The notes under the pieces: generated by a model
Told to the model about the DNA's origin: nothing
Seen by the model: only the letters and a program-made list of their open reading frames with translations
Databases searched by the model: none
In this document: positions 1-5,014 of the stretch, piece after piece
Layout of the letters: every line of letters starts with the position of its first letter
How positions within the stretch are numbered: the stretch's first letter is position 1
Made by a program: the position numbers and the translations under genes
From: Actinomycetota bacterium
GTDB taxonomy: Bacteria; Actinomycetota; UBA4738
Direction: 5' to 3'
Assembly: GCA_013816105.1 (NCBI GenBank)
Contig: JACDEY010000100.1
Location: forward strand, 1 to 5,177
DNA: 5,177 nt

Positions 1-1
1 C

Positions 2-331
2 ACGAGCGGCGTGGACGTCCGGACGCGCCACGACGTCATGCACCTGCTCCACGAACTGCACCACGACGGCCTGGCCATCGTGGTGACCACGCACGACCTG
101 AACGGGATAGCCGCGCACCTGCCCCGGCTGGCCTGTCTGAACAGGGAGATCATCGCCACCGGGACCCCGCAGGAGGTCATCGTCCCCGAGGTCCTGGAGC
201 GTACGTACGGGGCACCCCTGGAGGTCCTATCGCACGGAGGGATGCCCGTGGTCGTGGAGCACTACCCCGAGGCCGTTGAGGATTCGAACGTCGTTCCACT
301 CTGGGAGGAGCACCATGAGCACCCTGCTTGA
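2..331 (+). CDS. Metal ABC transporter ATP-binding protein, C-terminal part (5' end outside window)
   Basis: This is the C-terminal 109 residues of an ABC ATPase that powers metal import from the cytoplasmic face of the membrane. The frame is already open at base 2 and begins T-S-G-V-D, the D-loop that follows Walker B in this family. The H-loop is seen as VVTTHDLN (H31 of the visible part). The region after it (GTPQEV, then LERTYGAPLEVL) matches the usual tail of Zn/Mn-type ATPases (ZnuC/MntA/SitB group). Walker A, Q-loop and signature lie upstream and cannot be checked. The last residues are His-rich (EEHHEHPA). The gene overlaps the downstream permease by 17 bp, so the two are surely co-transcribed. 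The metal is not certain: zinc, manganese or iron(II) are all possible for this family. Confidence 0.9.
   Translation, partial: TSGVDVRTRHDVMHLLHELHHDGLAIVVTTHDLNGIAAHLPRLACLNREIIATGTPQEVIVPEVLERTYGAPLEVLSHGGMPVVVEHYPEAVEDSNVVPLWEEHHEHPA
303..310 (+). promoter_or_regulatory. Ribosome binding site that fixes the permease start
   Basis: GGGAGGAG lies inside the end of the ATPase gene, with its GGAGG core 6 nt before the ATG at 315. It selects this ATG over the upstream in-frame TTG at 276, which has no such site and would add 13 residues of atypical sequence. Confidence 0.8.
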
Positions 332-1166
332 GCCCTTCCGTTACGACTTCTTCGTCCACGGGATCGCCGTCGCCACGCTCGCGGGAGCGCTGTGCGGCCT
401 CGTGGGCGTCTACGTGGTGCTCCGCGGCATGAGCTACATCGGGCACGGCCTGTCTCATGCGATCTTCGGAGGGGCGGTGGCGAGCTTCGTCACGAGCGTC
501 AACTTCTACGTGGGTGCGGGCGTGTGGGGCCTGATCTCCGCCCTGCTGATCAACAGGGTGGCCCGGCGACGCACAATCGGCGCCGACGCCGCCATCGGCG
601 TGGTCACGACGGCCAGCTTCGCCGTCGGCCTCGCGCTCATCTCCCGGTTCGGGGGCTTCACGCGGAACTTCGAGGCCGCCCTGTTCGGCAACGTGTTGGG
701 GGTCACGATGGGCGACGTCTGGGTAGTGGCCGCCGTTGCGGGCTTCGCAGCCGGCGTCGTTTTCTTCCGCTACAGGCAGCTGCTGTTTTCGACCTTCGAT
801 CCGGAGGTGGCAGAGGTCTCGGGCGTATCCACCGCCCGCGCCGATCTCCTGCTCGCGGTGACCCTGGCGGCGACTATCACCGCGACGATGAACGTGCTCG
901 GGGTGACGCTCATCGCCGCCGTCCTCGTGATCCCTGCGGTGATCGCCCGCCTGCTGACGGATAGCTTCGGCCGGATGCTCGGTATCTCGGTCGTGGTTGG
1001 GACCCTCTGCGGGTTCCTCGGGGTATACGTCTCCTACTACCTCGACGTGGCCTCGGGCGCCTCGGTGGTGCTCGTCGCGGCCGCGCTGTTCACCTTCGCC
1101 TTCGCCGTGTCGGGCATCCGGCGGCGCGGGCTTCCCGCCACCGCCGTCCCTGCCCAAGTCGAATGA
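315..1166 (+). CDS. ABC-3 family metal transporter permease (left importer)
   Basis: This 283-residue integral membrane protein forms the channel of a Zn/Mn/Fe-type ABC importer together with the ATPase encoded just upstream. It shows the ABC-3 (ZnuB/MntB/SitC) pattern. An N-terminal helix is followed by GMSYIGHGLSHAIFGG (about residues 38-53). Next comes LFGNVLGVT (123-131), then the conserved NVLGVTLIAAVLVIPAVIARLL stretch (about 193-214), and finally YYLDVASGASVVLV (241-254). Seven to nine hydrophobic segments are visible, and length is normal for the family. It ends in an Arg-rich cytoplasmic tail. It differs clearly from the permease at 2427-3263 (LFGNVLGVT against LFGSLLTVS there), so it is not a recent duplicate. 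It overlaps the following methyltransferase gene by 4 bp (ATGA). Substrate metal is an inference; the different permease type may mean a different metal from the right-hand system. Confidence 0.92.
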   Translation: MSTLLEPFRYDFFVHGIAVATLAGALCGLVGVYVVLRGMSYIGHGLSHAIFGGAVASFVTSVNFYVGAGVWGLISALLINRVARRRTIGADAAIGVVTTASFAVGLALISRFGGFTRNFEAALFGNVLGVTMGDVWVVAAVAGFAAGVVFFRYRQLLFSTFDPEVAEVSGVSTARADLLLAVTLAATITATMNVLGVTLIAAVLVIPAVIARLLTDSFGRMLGISVVVGTLCGFLGVYVSYYLDVASGASVVLVAAALFTFAFAVSGIRRRGLPATAVPAQVE

Positions 1167-1963
1167 CGCGTCAGGGAGACCAACACGGCACGCAGCCCGG
1201 CTCCGGCTCCGATCAGCCGGATGCCACGACGAACCTCTCCTCCCGGATCCGGGACTGGTGGGAGGAGGACGCCGGCGTCTACGACCGTTCCCCGTCGCAC
1301 GCGCTCTCGGATCCCCGGGAGGCAGCGGCATGGGGCGGGGCCCTGTCCCGGCATATCCCGCTGCCCGGGGCGCGCGTCCTCGATGTGGGCGCGGGAACCG
1401 GCGCCCTCAGCCTCATCGCGGCGGCCCTTGGGCATCGCGTCACGGCTCTGGACTTCTCGTCGGCGATGCTCGCGAGAGCCCGGCGCAAGGCGGAAGAGCG
1501 GGGGCTCGAGATCGAGTTCGTCGTGGGGTCCGCGACCGAGCCACCCGAGGGGCCGTTCGACGCGGTGATCGAGCGCCACGTGCTTTGGACGCAGCCCCGG
1601 CCTGCGGACGCGCTTCGCGCGTGGCGCGAAGTCTGCCCGAAGGGCCGCCTGGTTCTGTACGAGTCCTTTCCCGGCGCGCCGACCGCGCTCTCTCGGCTTC
1701 GAGAAGGCGCGGCCTCGGCGATCCGGCGAGGCCTGCGAATCCCCGATGATCATCACGGCGCCTATGACGCGGAGGTGATCGCGGCCCTTCCGCTGGCGCG
1801 CCGAGCTTCGGTGGAGCCGGTCCTGCAGGCGCTCTCAGACGCCGGATGGCGGCGCTACCGAGTCGAGCGACTTCGCGAGGTCGAGGACGCACGGCGAAGG
1901 GCAGCCCCGCCGCTGCTCGGCCGGATCGAACGAAGGGAGCGCATCGCAGTCCTCGCCGAGTAG
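1163..1963 (+). CDS. Class I SAM-dependent methyltransferase
   Basis: This 266-residue cytoplasmic enzyme has a Rossmann-type SAM-binding fold (UbiE/Methyltransf_11-like). Motif I is VLDVGAGTG (residues 72-80), the acidic end of beta-2 is VTALDFS (93-99), motif II is FDAVIERHVLWT (132-143), and a beta-strand GRLVLYE (161-167) follows. The N-terminal DWWEEDAGVYD and AWGGAL segments resemble a group of uncharacterised actinobacterial methyltransferases. The methyl acceptor cannot be deduced: small molecules are usual for this fold, but nothing here names one. The start is the ATG in the ATGA overlap with the permease stop. No Shine-Dalgarno precedes it and no alternative in-frame start lies in the first 30 codons, so translation probably depends on the permease. 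The first 25 residues are low-complexity and polar. The C-terminal 80 residues are Arg-rich and lack recognisable motifs. Its place in a metal-import operon is the only functional hint. Confidence 0.88.
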   Translation: MTRQGDQHGTQPGSGSDQPDATTNLSSRIRDWWEEDAGVYDRSPSHALSDPREAAAWGGALSRHIPLPGARVLDVGAGTGALSLIAAALGHRVTALDFSSAMLARARRKAEERGLEIEFVVGSATEPPEGPFDAVIERHVLWTQPRPADALRAWREVCPKGRLVLYESFPGAPTALSRLREGAASAIRRGLRIPDDHHGAYDAEVIAALPLARRASVEPVLQALSDAGWRRYRVERLREVEDARRRAAPPLLGRIERRERIAVLAE

Positions 1964-2001
1964 CCTCCGCAGGCCGCCTCAGGCGCAGCGGCCGCAGAGG
2001 C
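1963..2001. terminator. GC-rich hairpin between convergent operons, possible bidirectional terminator
   Basis: GCCTC (1963-1967) pairs with GAGGC (1997-2001), GC (1969-1970) with GC (1994-1995), and GGCCGC (1972-1977) with GCGGCC (1988-1993). There is one C-A mismatch, one bulged A (1971) and a 10-nt loop: 13 pairs, nearly all G-C. It sits where two convergent genes end, 1963 on plus and 1979 on minus, and overlaps the last codons of the Fur-family gene. Neither side has a T-tract, so it would be a non-canonical terminator of the sort described in high-GC bacteria. Position and stem are seen; function is inferred. Confidence 0.5.
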
Positions 2002-2425
2002 CGATGAGGTCGAGCCGGTGGCTGAGCGGCGCGAAGCGCCGGCCGGCCGTGGCCTCCGTGATTGCCCTTTGCATCGTTCGTTCGAGGCGGGAGGTCACCG
2101 TGAAGTCCTCCACGGCGCCGCAGGACGAACAGACGAGATGGTGGTGGTGCTCGGTGAGGTCCTCCGTTAGCTCGTACCGGGCGAACTCCTCGCTCGTGAG
2201 AACCCGCCGTGCGACCTTCGCCACCCGCAGGACGCCGAGGTTGCGGTACACCGAGCTCTGGGCCAGCCCCGGACGACCCGAGAGTATCTCCGGGATGGTG
2301 AGGGGCTGCCTCGCTCCGGAGAGCACCTCCACCAGCGTCCGGCGATTCGGGGTGTAGCGCTGCCCGATGGCCCGGAGCCGGGCTGCGGCGGTTTCGTGGC
2401 GTTCTTCGGTCACGAGGCCCACCAT
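1979..2425 (-). CDS. zur: Fur-family zinc-responsive repressor (Zur-like)
   Basis: This 148-residue dimeric DNA-binding repressor senses metal in the cytoplasm. The N-terminal winged helix (about 12-85) includes RYTPNRRTLVEVL and the recognition helix AQSSVYRNLGVL (55-66). The metal region has the HHHH run (93-96), then CSSC (C99, C102), and ends in SHRLDLIGLCGRCA with a second CxxC (C144, C147). The two CxxC pairs form the structural zinc site of Fur/Zur proteins. Zur rather than Fur or PerR is inferred from its place as the last gene of a zinc-type ABC operon. The start chosen is the ATG one base after the permease stop (TGATATG), which suggests translational coupling. The GTG at 2413, with GGTGGG just before it, is a possible alternative giving 144 residues. 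The likely target is the operator at 4934-4954, making the operon autoregulated. It may also control the left importer, whose promoter is not visible. Confidence 0.85.
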   Translation of the reverse strand: MVGLVTEERHETAAARLRAIGQRYTPNRRTLVEVLSGARQPLTIPEILSGRPGLAQSSVYRNLGVLRVAKVARRVLTSEEFARYELTEDLTEHHHHLVCSSCGAVEDFTVTSRLERTMQRAITEATAGRRFAPLSHRLDLIGLCGRCA

Positions 2426-2426
2426 A

Positions 2427-3263
2427 TCAGCCGGAGTGAGAACGCCTGAGAATCGACCCGCCTCTGCTGCCTCCGGTTATGGCCGAGAGAATGCCGAATG
2501 CAGACGCCGCGACCAGCACAATCGACCCCCCGGGGGCGAGCGCCCACTGCCTCGCGGCGACCAGGCCCAGCACGACGGAGACTATGCCAACCGCAACGGA
2601 CCAGACCAGCGCCCGCCGGAACGATCGGGCGAGGAGTTGGCCACTTGCGACCGGCAGGACCATCAGCGCCGCGATCAACAGGACGCCGACCACTCGCATG
2701 GCGGCCACGATGGTCACCGCGGTGAGGACGGCGAGGAGCGTGTTCAGCCGGTCGACCGGGAGGCCGGCCACCCGGGCCCACTCCTCGTCCGCCACCACGG
2801 CGAACAGCGCGCGACCCGACAGCGCGATCGTCAGGACGATCAGGGCACCGATCACGACGACGGTCCACACGTCGGCCGCGGACACGGTTAGGAGGGATCC
2901 GAAGAGGAACGAGAAGATGTTGGCGTTCAACGATTCTGCAAGGCCGATAAGCACCACTCCCCCGGCGATCCCGCCGTAGAAGAAGAGCGCGAGCGCGAGG
3001 TCTCCGGAGGCGGACCCACGCGCCCGCAGACGCTCGAGGGCCACGGCTCCGAGGACCGAAACGGCGAGGGCGGTCCACACGGGCCAGACGTCCAGAAGCA
3101 GCCCGGCGGCAACGCCGGCGAACGCGAGATGGCCGATCCCGTCGCCCAGGAGCGACATCCGCTTCTGCACGAGGAAAGCTCCGATCAGCGGCGCACAGGC
3201 GCCGACGACGAGCCCGGCGACGAGCGCGAGCTGCATGTACTCGCGCTCGAAGGGCCAGGGCAT
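2427..3263 (-). CDS. znuB: ABC-3 family zinc transporter permease (ZnuB-like)
   Basis: This 278-residue membrane protein is the translocation pore of the right-hand importer. Family motifs in order: N-terminal helix ending in LIGAFLVQKRMSLLGDGIGH (about 26-45), LALFFYGGIAGG (91-102), the cytoplasmic LFGSLLTVS (120-128), DEEWARVAGLPVDRLN (159-174) facing the ATPase, and RVVGVLLIAALMVLPVASGQLL (190-211). The last helix carries GGSIVLVAASAFG (245-257). Length is typical. The start taken is ATG at 3263, which overlaps the ATPase stop as TGATG and has GAGAGG about 9 nt upstream. The GTG at 3284 would add seven residues (MAREARL) not expected in the family. One base separates its stop from the zur start. 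The short Ser/Arg-rich tail is not diagnostic. Confidence 0.92.
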   Translation of the reverse strand: MPWPFEREYMQLALVAGLVVGACAPLIGAFLVQKRMSLLGDGIGHLAFAGVAAGLLLDVWPVWTALAVSVLGAVALERLRARGSASGDLALALFFYGGIAGGVVLIGLAESLNANIFSFLFGSLLTVSAADVWTVVVIGALIVLTIALSGRALFAVVADEEWARVAGLPVDRLNTLLAVLTAVTIVAAMRVVGVLLIAALMVLPVASGQLLARSFRRALVWSVAVGIVSVVLGLVAARQWALAPGGSIVLVAASAFGILSAITGGSRGGSILRRSHSG

Positions 3264-4018
3264 CAGCCGAGCCTCTCGAGCCACAGGGGGAGGTCCTCAC
3301 CGTGGATGCCGAGACTGACGCCCTGCGCCACGAGTTCCTTGGGCGATCCGTCGAAGACCACCGCACCCTTCAGGACGATCACCCGGTCCAGGTCCTCGGC
3401 CACCGCCCCGAGCTCGTGGGAGACGAGCAGGACGGCCGACCCATGCTCGCGCCGAAGGTGGGCGAGCGAGTCGCGGAACCGCTGCTGGGACTCCGTGTCG
3501 ACTCCCGCGATGGGCTCGTCGAGGACGAGCAGCTCGGGAGAGCTCGCGAACGCCCGGGCGATGAACGCCCGCTGTTGCTGCCCGACCGACAGCTCGTTGA
3601 TCGGTCGCGACCGAAGCTCGAAGAGAGCAACGGAGTCGAGCGCGTGCTCGATCTCCCGGCGATCGGCCGGGCGCTGCCGCGCCCGCCACCCCACCCGGGA
3701 GAGCCGCCCCATGGACACGACCTCCTGCACCGTCGCGGGGAGCTCGCGGCCGAGAGAGGGACGCTGCGGGACGTAGCCGAGCCGCCACCGCTCGCGGAAC
3801 CGCGAGGGCTCCACGCCGAAGAGCTCCACGCTTCCGGAGTCGGGCTTGAGAAGCCCAAGAAGGATCTTCAGGAGGGTAGATTTCCCGGATCCGTTCGGCC
3901 CAACGAGGGCAACGAACTCCTTCGGGTCGATGGAAAGGTCCACATCTCTCAAGATCGGCTCGGCGCCGTAGCCGAAGGAAAGTGCTTGGGCGCGGAGCAA
4001 CTCACCCGGCCCGCTCAT
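3263..4018 (-). CDS. znuC: Zinc ABC transporter ATP-binding protein (ZnuC-like)
   Basis: This 251-residue ATPase energises zinc import through the permease encoded next. All nucleotide-binding elements are present: Walker A GPNGSGKST (40-48), Q-loop YVPQ (Q85), signature LSVGQQQR (143-150), Walker B LLVLDEP (163-169) with the catalytic Glu at 168, D-loop GVD (172-174), and H-loop VSHE (H201). The signature has Val in place of the usual first Gly (LSGGQ); the essential Ser, second Gly and Gln remain, and such variants are known in this family. The start taken is ATG 4018, forming a 4-bp ATGA overlap with the binding-protein stop. A GTG at 4024 would add two residues. Mid-gene order (binding protein, ATPase, permease) and spacing support one operon with stoichiometric expression. 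Confidence 0.93.
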   Translation of the reverse strand: MSGPGELLRAQALSFGYGAEPILRDVDLSIDPKEFVALVGPNGSGKSTLLKILLGLLKPDSGSVELFGVEPSRFRERWRLGYVPQRPSLGRELPATVQEVVSMGRLSRVGWRARQRPADRREIEHALDSVALFELRSRPINELSVGQQQRAFIARAFASSPELLVLDEPIAGVDTESQQRFRDSLAHLRREHGSAVLLVSHELGAVAEDLDRVIVLKGAVVFDGSPKELVAQGVSLGIHGEDLPLWLERLG

Positions 4019-4911
4019 CGGCACCCCAGGGCCGCCCTCAGTACCTCGAGGTTCCGATGCATCACGGAGATGTAGGTCTCGCCCCGAGCCGCCTGTTCCT
4101 CGGTGAGCCCTTCGAGCGGGTTCAGAACGGCCGTCCCCGCCCCGGTCTCGCGTGCGAGGGTGGCCGCGGCGTCCGTGTCCGTCAGAGGCTCCGTGAATAT
4201 CGTCGTGACCCCGCCCCGACGCACCAGGTCCGCGAGCTCGGCGAAGCGCCTGGGGTCCGGCTCCCCCTCCGGAGCGGAACCCGAGATCGCCTCCTGCTGG
4301 AGACCGTACCGGGCGGCCAGGTGGCCGAGCGCCGCGTGCGTGGCGACGATGAGCCGCCGGTCGCAGCTCGCCAGGCCGTCGAGGTAGTCCTGGTGGACGC
4401 GGGCGATCTCGGCTCCGTAGTCCCTTGCGTTCGCGGCGTACACGCTCGAGCCGGGGGGATCGGCTTCGGAGAACGCCTCGGCGATCCGCTCCACGATCGC
4501 TTGCATCTTCACCGGATCCAGCCAGACGTGAGGGTCCACCCGAGAACCGGGCGGGAACGCGCCGAGCACATCGAATGATCCCCCCTCGCGAGAGGCGACG
4601 AACTCCTGGACCACCGGCTGAAAGCCCCCTCCGACGAACAGCACCACGTCGGCGTCCAGCAGGGCATCCGCGTCTCGGGAGGTCTGCTCGACGTCGTGTG
4701 GTTCAATGCCCGGGGGGACCAGGCTCCCGACCTCGACCCGGTCGCCGCCAACCCGCTCCGCGGCCTCGAAGAGCGGGTAGAAGCTGGCCACGACGGTCAG
4801 GCCCTCCGCCTCGGGCGATCCGTTCGCCCGCGAGCATCCCGCTACCGAGGCGGCCAGAACGAGCCACCCGAGGATGACCCACCGCGCCGGTTTTCCGCTC
4901 CAACGTGTCAG
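4015..4911 (-). CDS. znuA: Zinc-binding lipoprotein of ABC importer (ZnuA-like), CTG start
   Basis: This 298-residue cluster A-I (cluster 9) solute-binding protein is anchored to the outer face of the membrane by a lipid and hands zinc to the permease. The signal peptide has a basic n-region (TRWSGKPARW), a hydrophobic core (VILGWLVLAA), and lipobox V-A-G-C with the modified Cys at 26. The mature protein begins TVVASFYPLFEAAERVGG. Metal ligands expected from the family are H72 (EPHDVE), H128 (DPHVWLDP) and H192 (ATHAALGHLAARYGL). Manganese proteins such as PsaA carry Glu at the third position and Asp near the C-terminus; here these are His and Asn (LNPLEGLT, N264), so zinc is favoured. The His-rich loop of E. 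coli ZnuA is absent. No ATG, GTG or TTG lies in frame before residue 41 (GTG at 4791, which would delete the signal peptide). CTG at 4911, 6 nt after GAGAGG, is therefore the best start. A sequence error making a false frame is the main alternative. Confidence 0.88.
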   Translation of the reverse strand: MTRWSGKPARWVILGWLVLAASVAGCSRANGSPEAEGLTVVASFYPLFEAAERVGGDRVEVGSLVPPGIEPHDVEQTSRDADALLDADVVLFVGGGFQPVVQEFVASREGGSFDVLGAFPPGSRVDPHVWLDPVKMQAIVERIAEAFSEADPPGSSVYAANARDYGAEIARVHQDYLDGLASCDRRLIVATHAALGHLAARYGLQQEAISGSAPEGEPDPRRFAELADLVRRGGVTTIFTEPLTDTDAAATLARETGAGTAVLNPLEGLTEEQAARGETYISVMHRNLEVLRAALGCR

Positions 4912-4931
4912 GAGAGACCTCTCTGATACAT
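4908..4931 (-). CDS. Possible 7-codon leader ORF before the ZnuA-like gene
   Basis: ATG 4931 opens a short frame, MYQRGLS, ending at TGA 4910-4908. The stop overlaps the CTG start of the lipoprotein gene as CTGA, the same geometry as the ATGA junctions elsewhere in the operon. It lies within the predicted transcript, just downstream of the operator. It lacks an evident Shine-Dalgarno, and such a short frame can arise by chance. If real, its role would be translational coupling, not a functional peptide. It could also be the true N-terminus of the lipoprotein if a single-base error separates the frames. Confidence 0.25.
   Translation of the reverse strand: MYQRGLS
4918..4923 (-). promoter_or_regulatory. 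Ribosome binding site supporting the CTG start of the ZnuA-like gene
   Basis: GAGAGG on the minus strand lies 6 nt before CTG 4911. It is the only good Shine-Dalgarno-like sequence near the signal peptide. It lies within a small hairpin (GAGA, loop GGUC, UCUC), so initiation may be damped or coupled to translation of the short leader ORF. Confidence 0.6.
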
Positions 4932-4933
4932 GG

Positions 4934-4954
4934 TAATGAGAATGACACTCAGTA
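4934..4954. promoter_or_regulatory. Fur/Zur-type operator
   Basis: This is an imperfect palindrome with arms TAATGAGAAT and ACACTCAGTA around G4944; 7 of 10 positions are complementary. The core TGAGAAT-G-ACACTCA (4937-4951) matches the classical Fur-family 7-1-7 pattern TGATAATNATTATCA at 10 of 14 defined positions and also resembles actinobacterial Zur boxes of the TGAAAATnATTTTCA type. It is strikingly AT-rich for this genome. It starts at the last base of the -10 box and covers the expected transcription start, an ideal place for repression by the Zur-like protein encoded at the end of the same operon. Sequence and position are seen; the binding protein is inferred. Confidence 0.75.
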
Positions 4955-4981
4955 TCATAGTCCGCGCGGACGAAGTGCCAA
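4954..4981 (-). promoter_or_regulatory. Sigma70-type promoter of the zinc operon
   Basis: On the minus strand, -35 TTGGCA (4981-4976) and -10 TATGAT (4959-4954) are separated by 16 bp. Both hexamers are close to consensus (TTGACA and TATAAT). Transcription would start near 4947, leaving a leader of about 36 nt before the CTG start. No gene overlaps it, and the previous minus-strand gene ends 33 bp upstream of the -35 box. Confidence 0.65.
4960..4971. repeat. Perfect 12-bp palindrome in the promoter spacer
   Basis: GTCCGCGCGGAC is perfectly self-complementary and fills most of the 16-bp spacer, touching the -10 box. It could be a second operator half-site pair or chance in GC-rich DNA; no known factor is recognised. 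Confidence 0.3.
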
Positions 4982-5014
4982 CCGCCAACAACAGGGGCTT
5001 CGTCGCTGGAGCGG

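Noticed and set aside
177..1331. Long minus-strand open frame opposite the permease and methyltransferase
   Set aside because: Composition (Arg, Gly, Pro, His, Asp-rich, no hydrophobic core) is that of antisense to GC-rich coding DNA; the plus strand holds clear family motifs throughout.
1163..1963. Methyltransferase as a nicotianamine-synthase-like opine metallophore enzyme (CntL type)
   Set aside because: Motifs are of the general UbiE/Methyltransf_11 type and no companion opine dehydrogenase is visible; no support for metallophore synthesis within the window.
2431..2476. CCGGAG...CTCCGG inverted repeat and TGAGAA direct repeat (2437-2442, 2447-2452) near the permease/zur junction, considered as a second operator or promoter for zur
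   Set aside because: Lies in the permease coding end, arms only 6 bp and far apart, no palindromic Fur-type core, no clear promoter boxes; coupling through TGATATG explains zur expression.
2367..2979. Plus-strand open frames opposite the right-hand permease
   Set aside because: Low-complexity polar translations with no motifs, antisense to a gene with full ABC-3 motifs.
3584..3592. Non-standard ABC signature (LSVGQ) as a sign of a dead ATPase
   Set aside because: The essential Ser, second Gly and Gln, and all other catalytic motifs are intact; this substitution is tolerated in the family.
3302..4075. 257-codon plus-strand open frame opposite the ATPase
   Set aside because: Mirror of the ATPase codon pattern; no domain recognisable, whereas the minus strand has every ABC ATPase motif.
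4969..5004. GACGAAG / CTTCGTC inverted repeat after the right-edge gene, possible terminator
   Set aside because: Seven-bp arms around a 22-nt loop, no T-tract, and one arm lies inside the promoter spacer; too weak to call.
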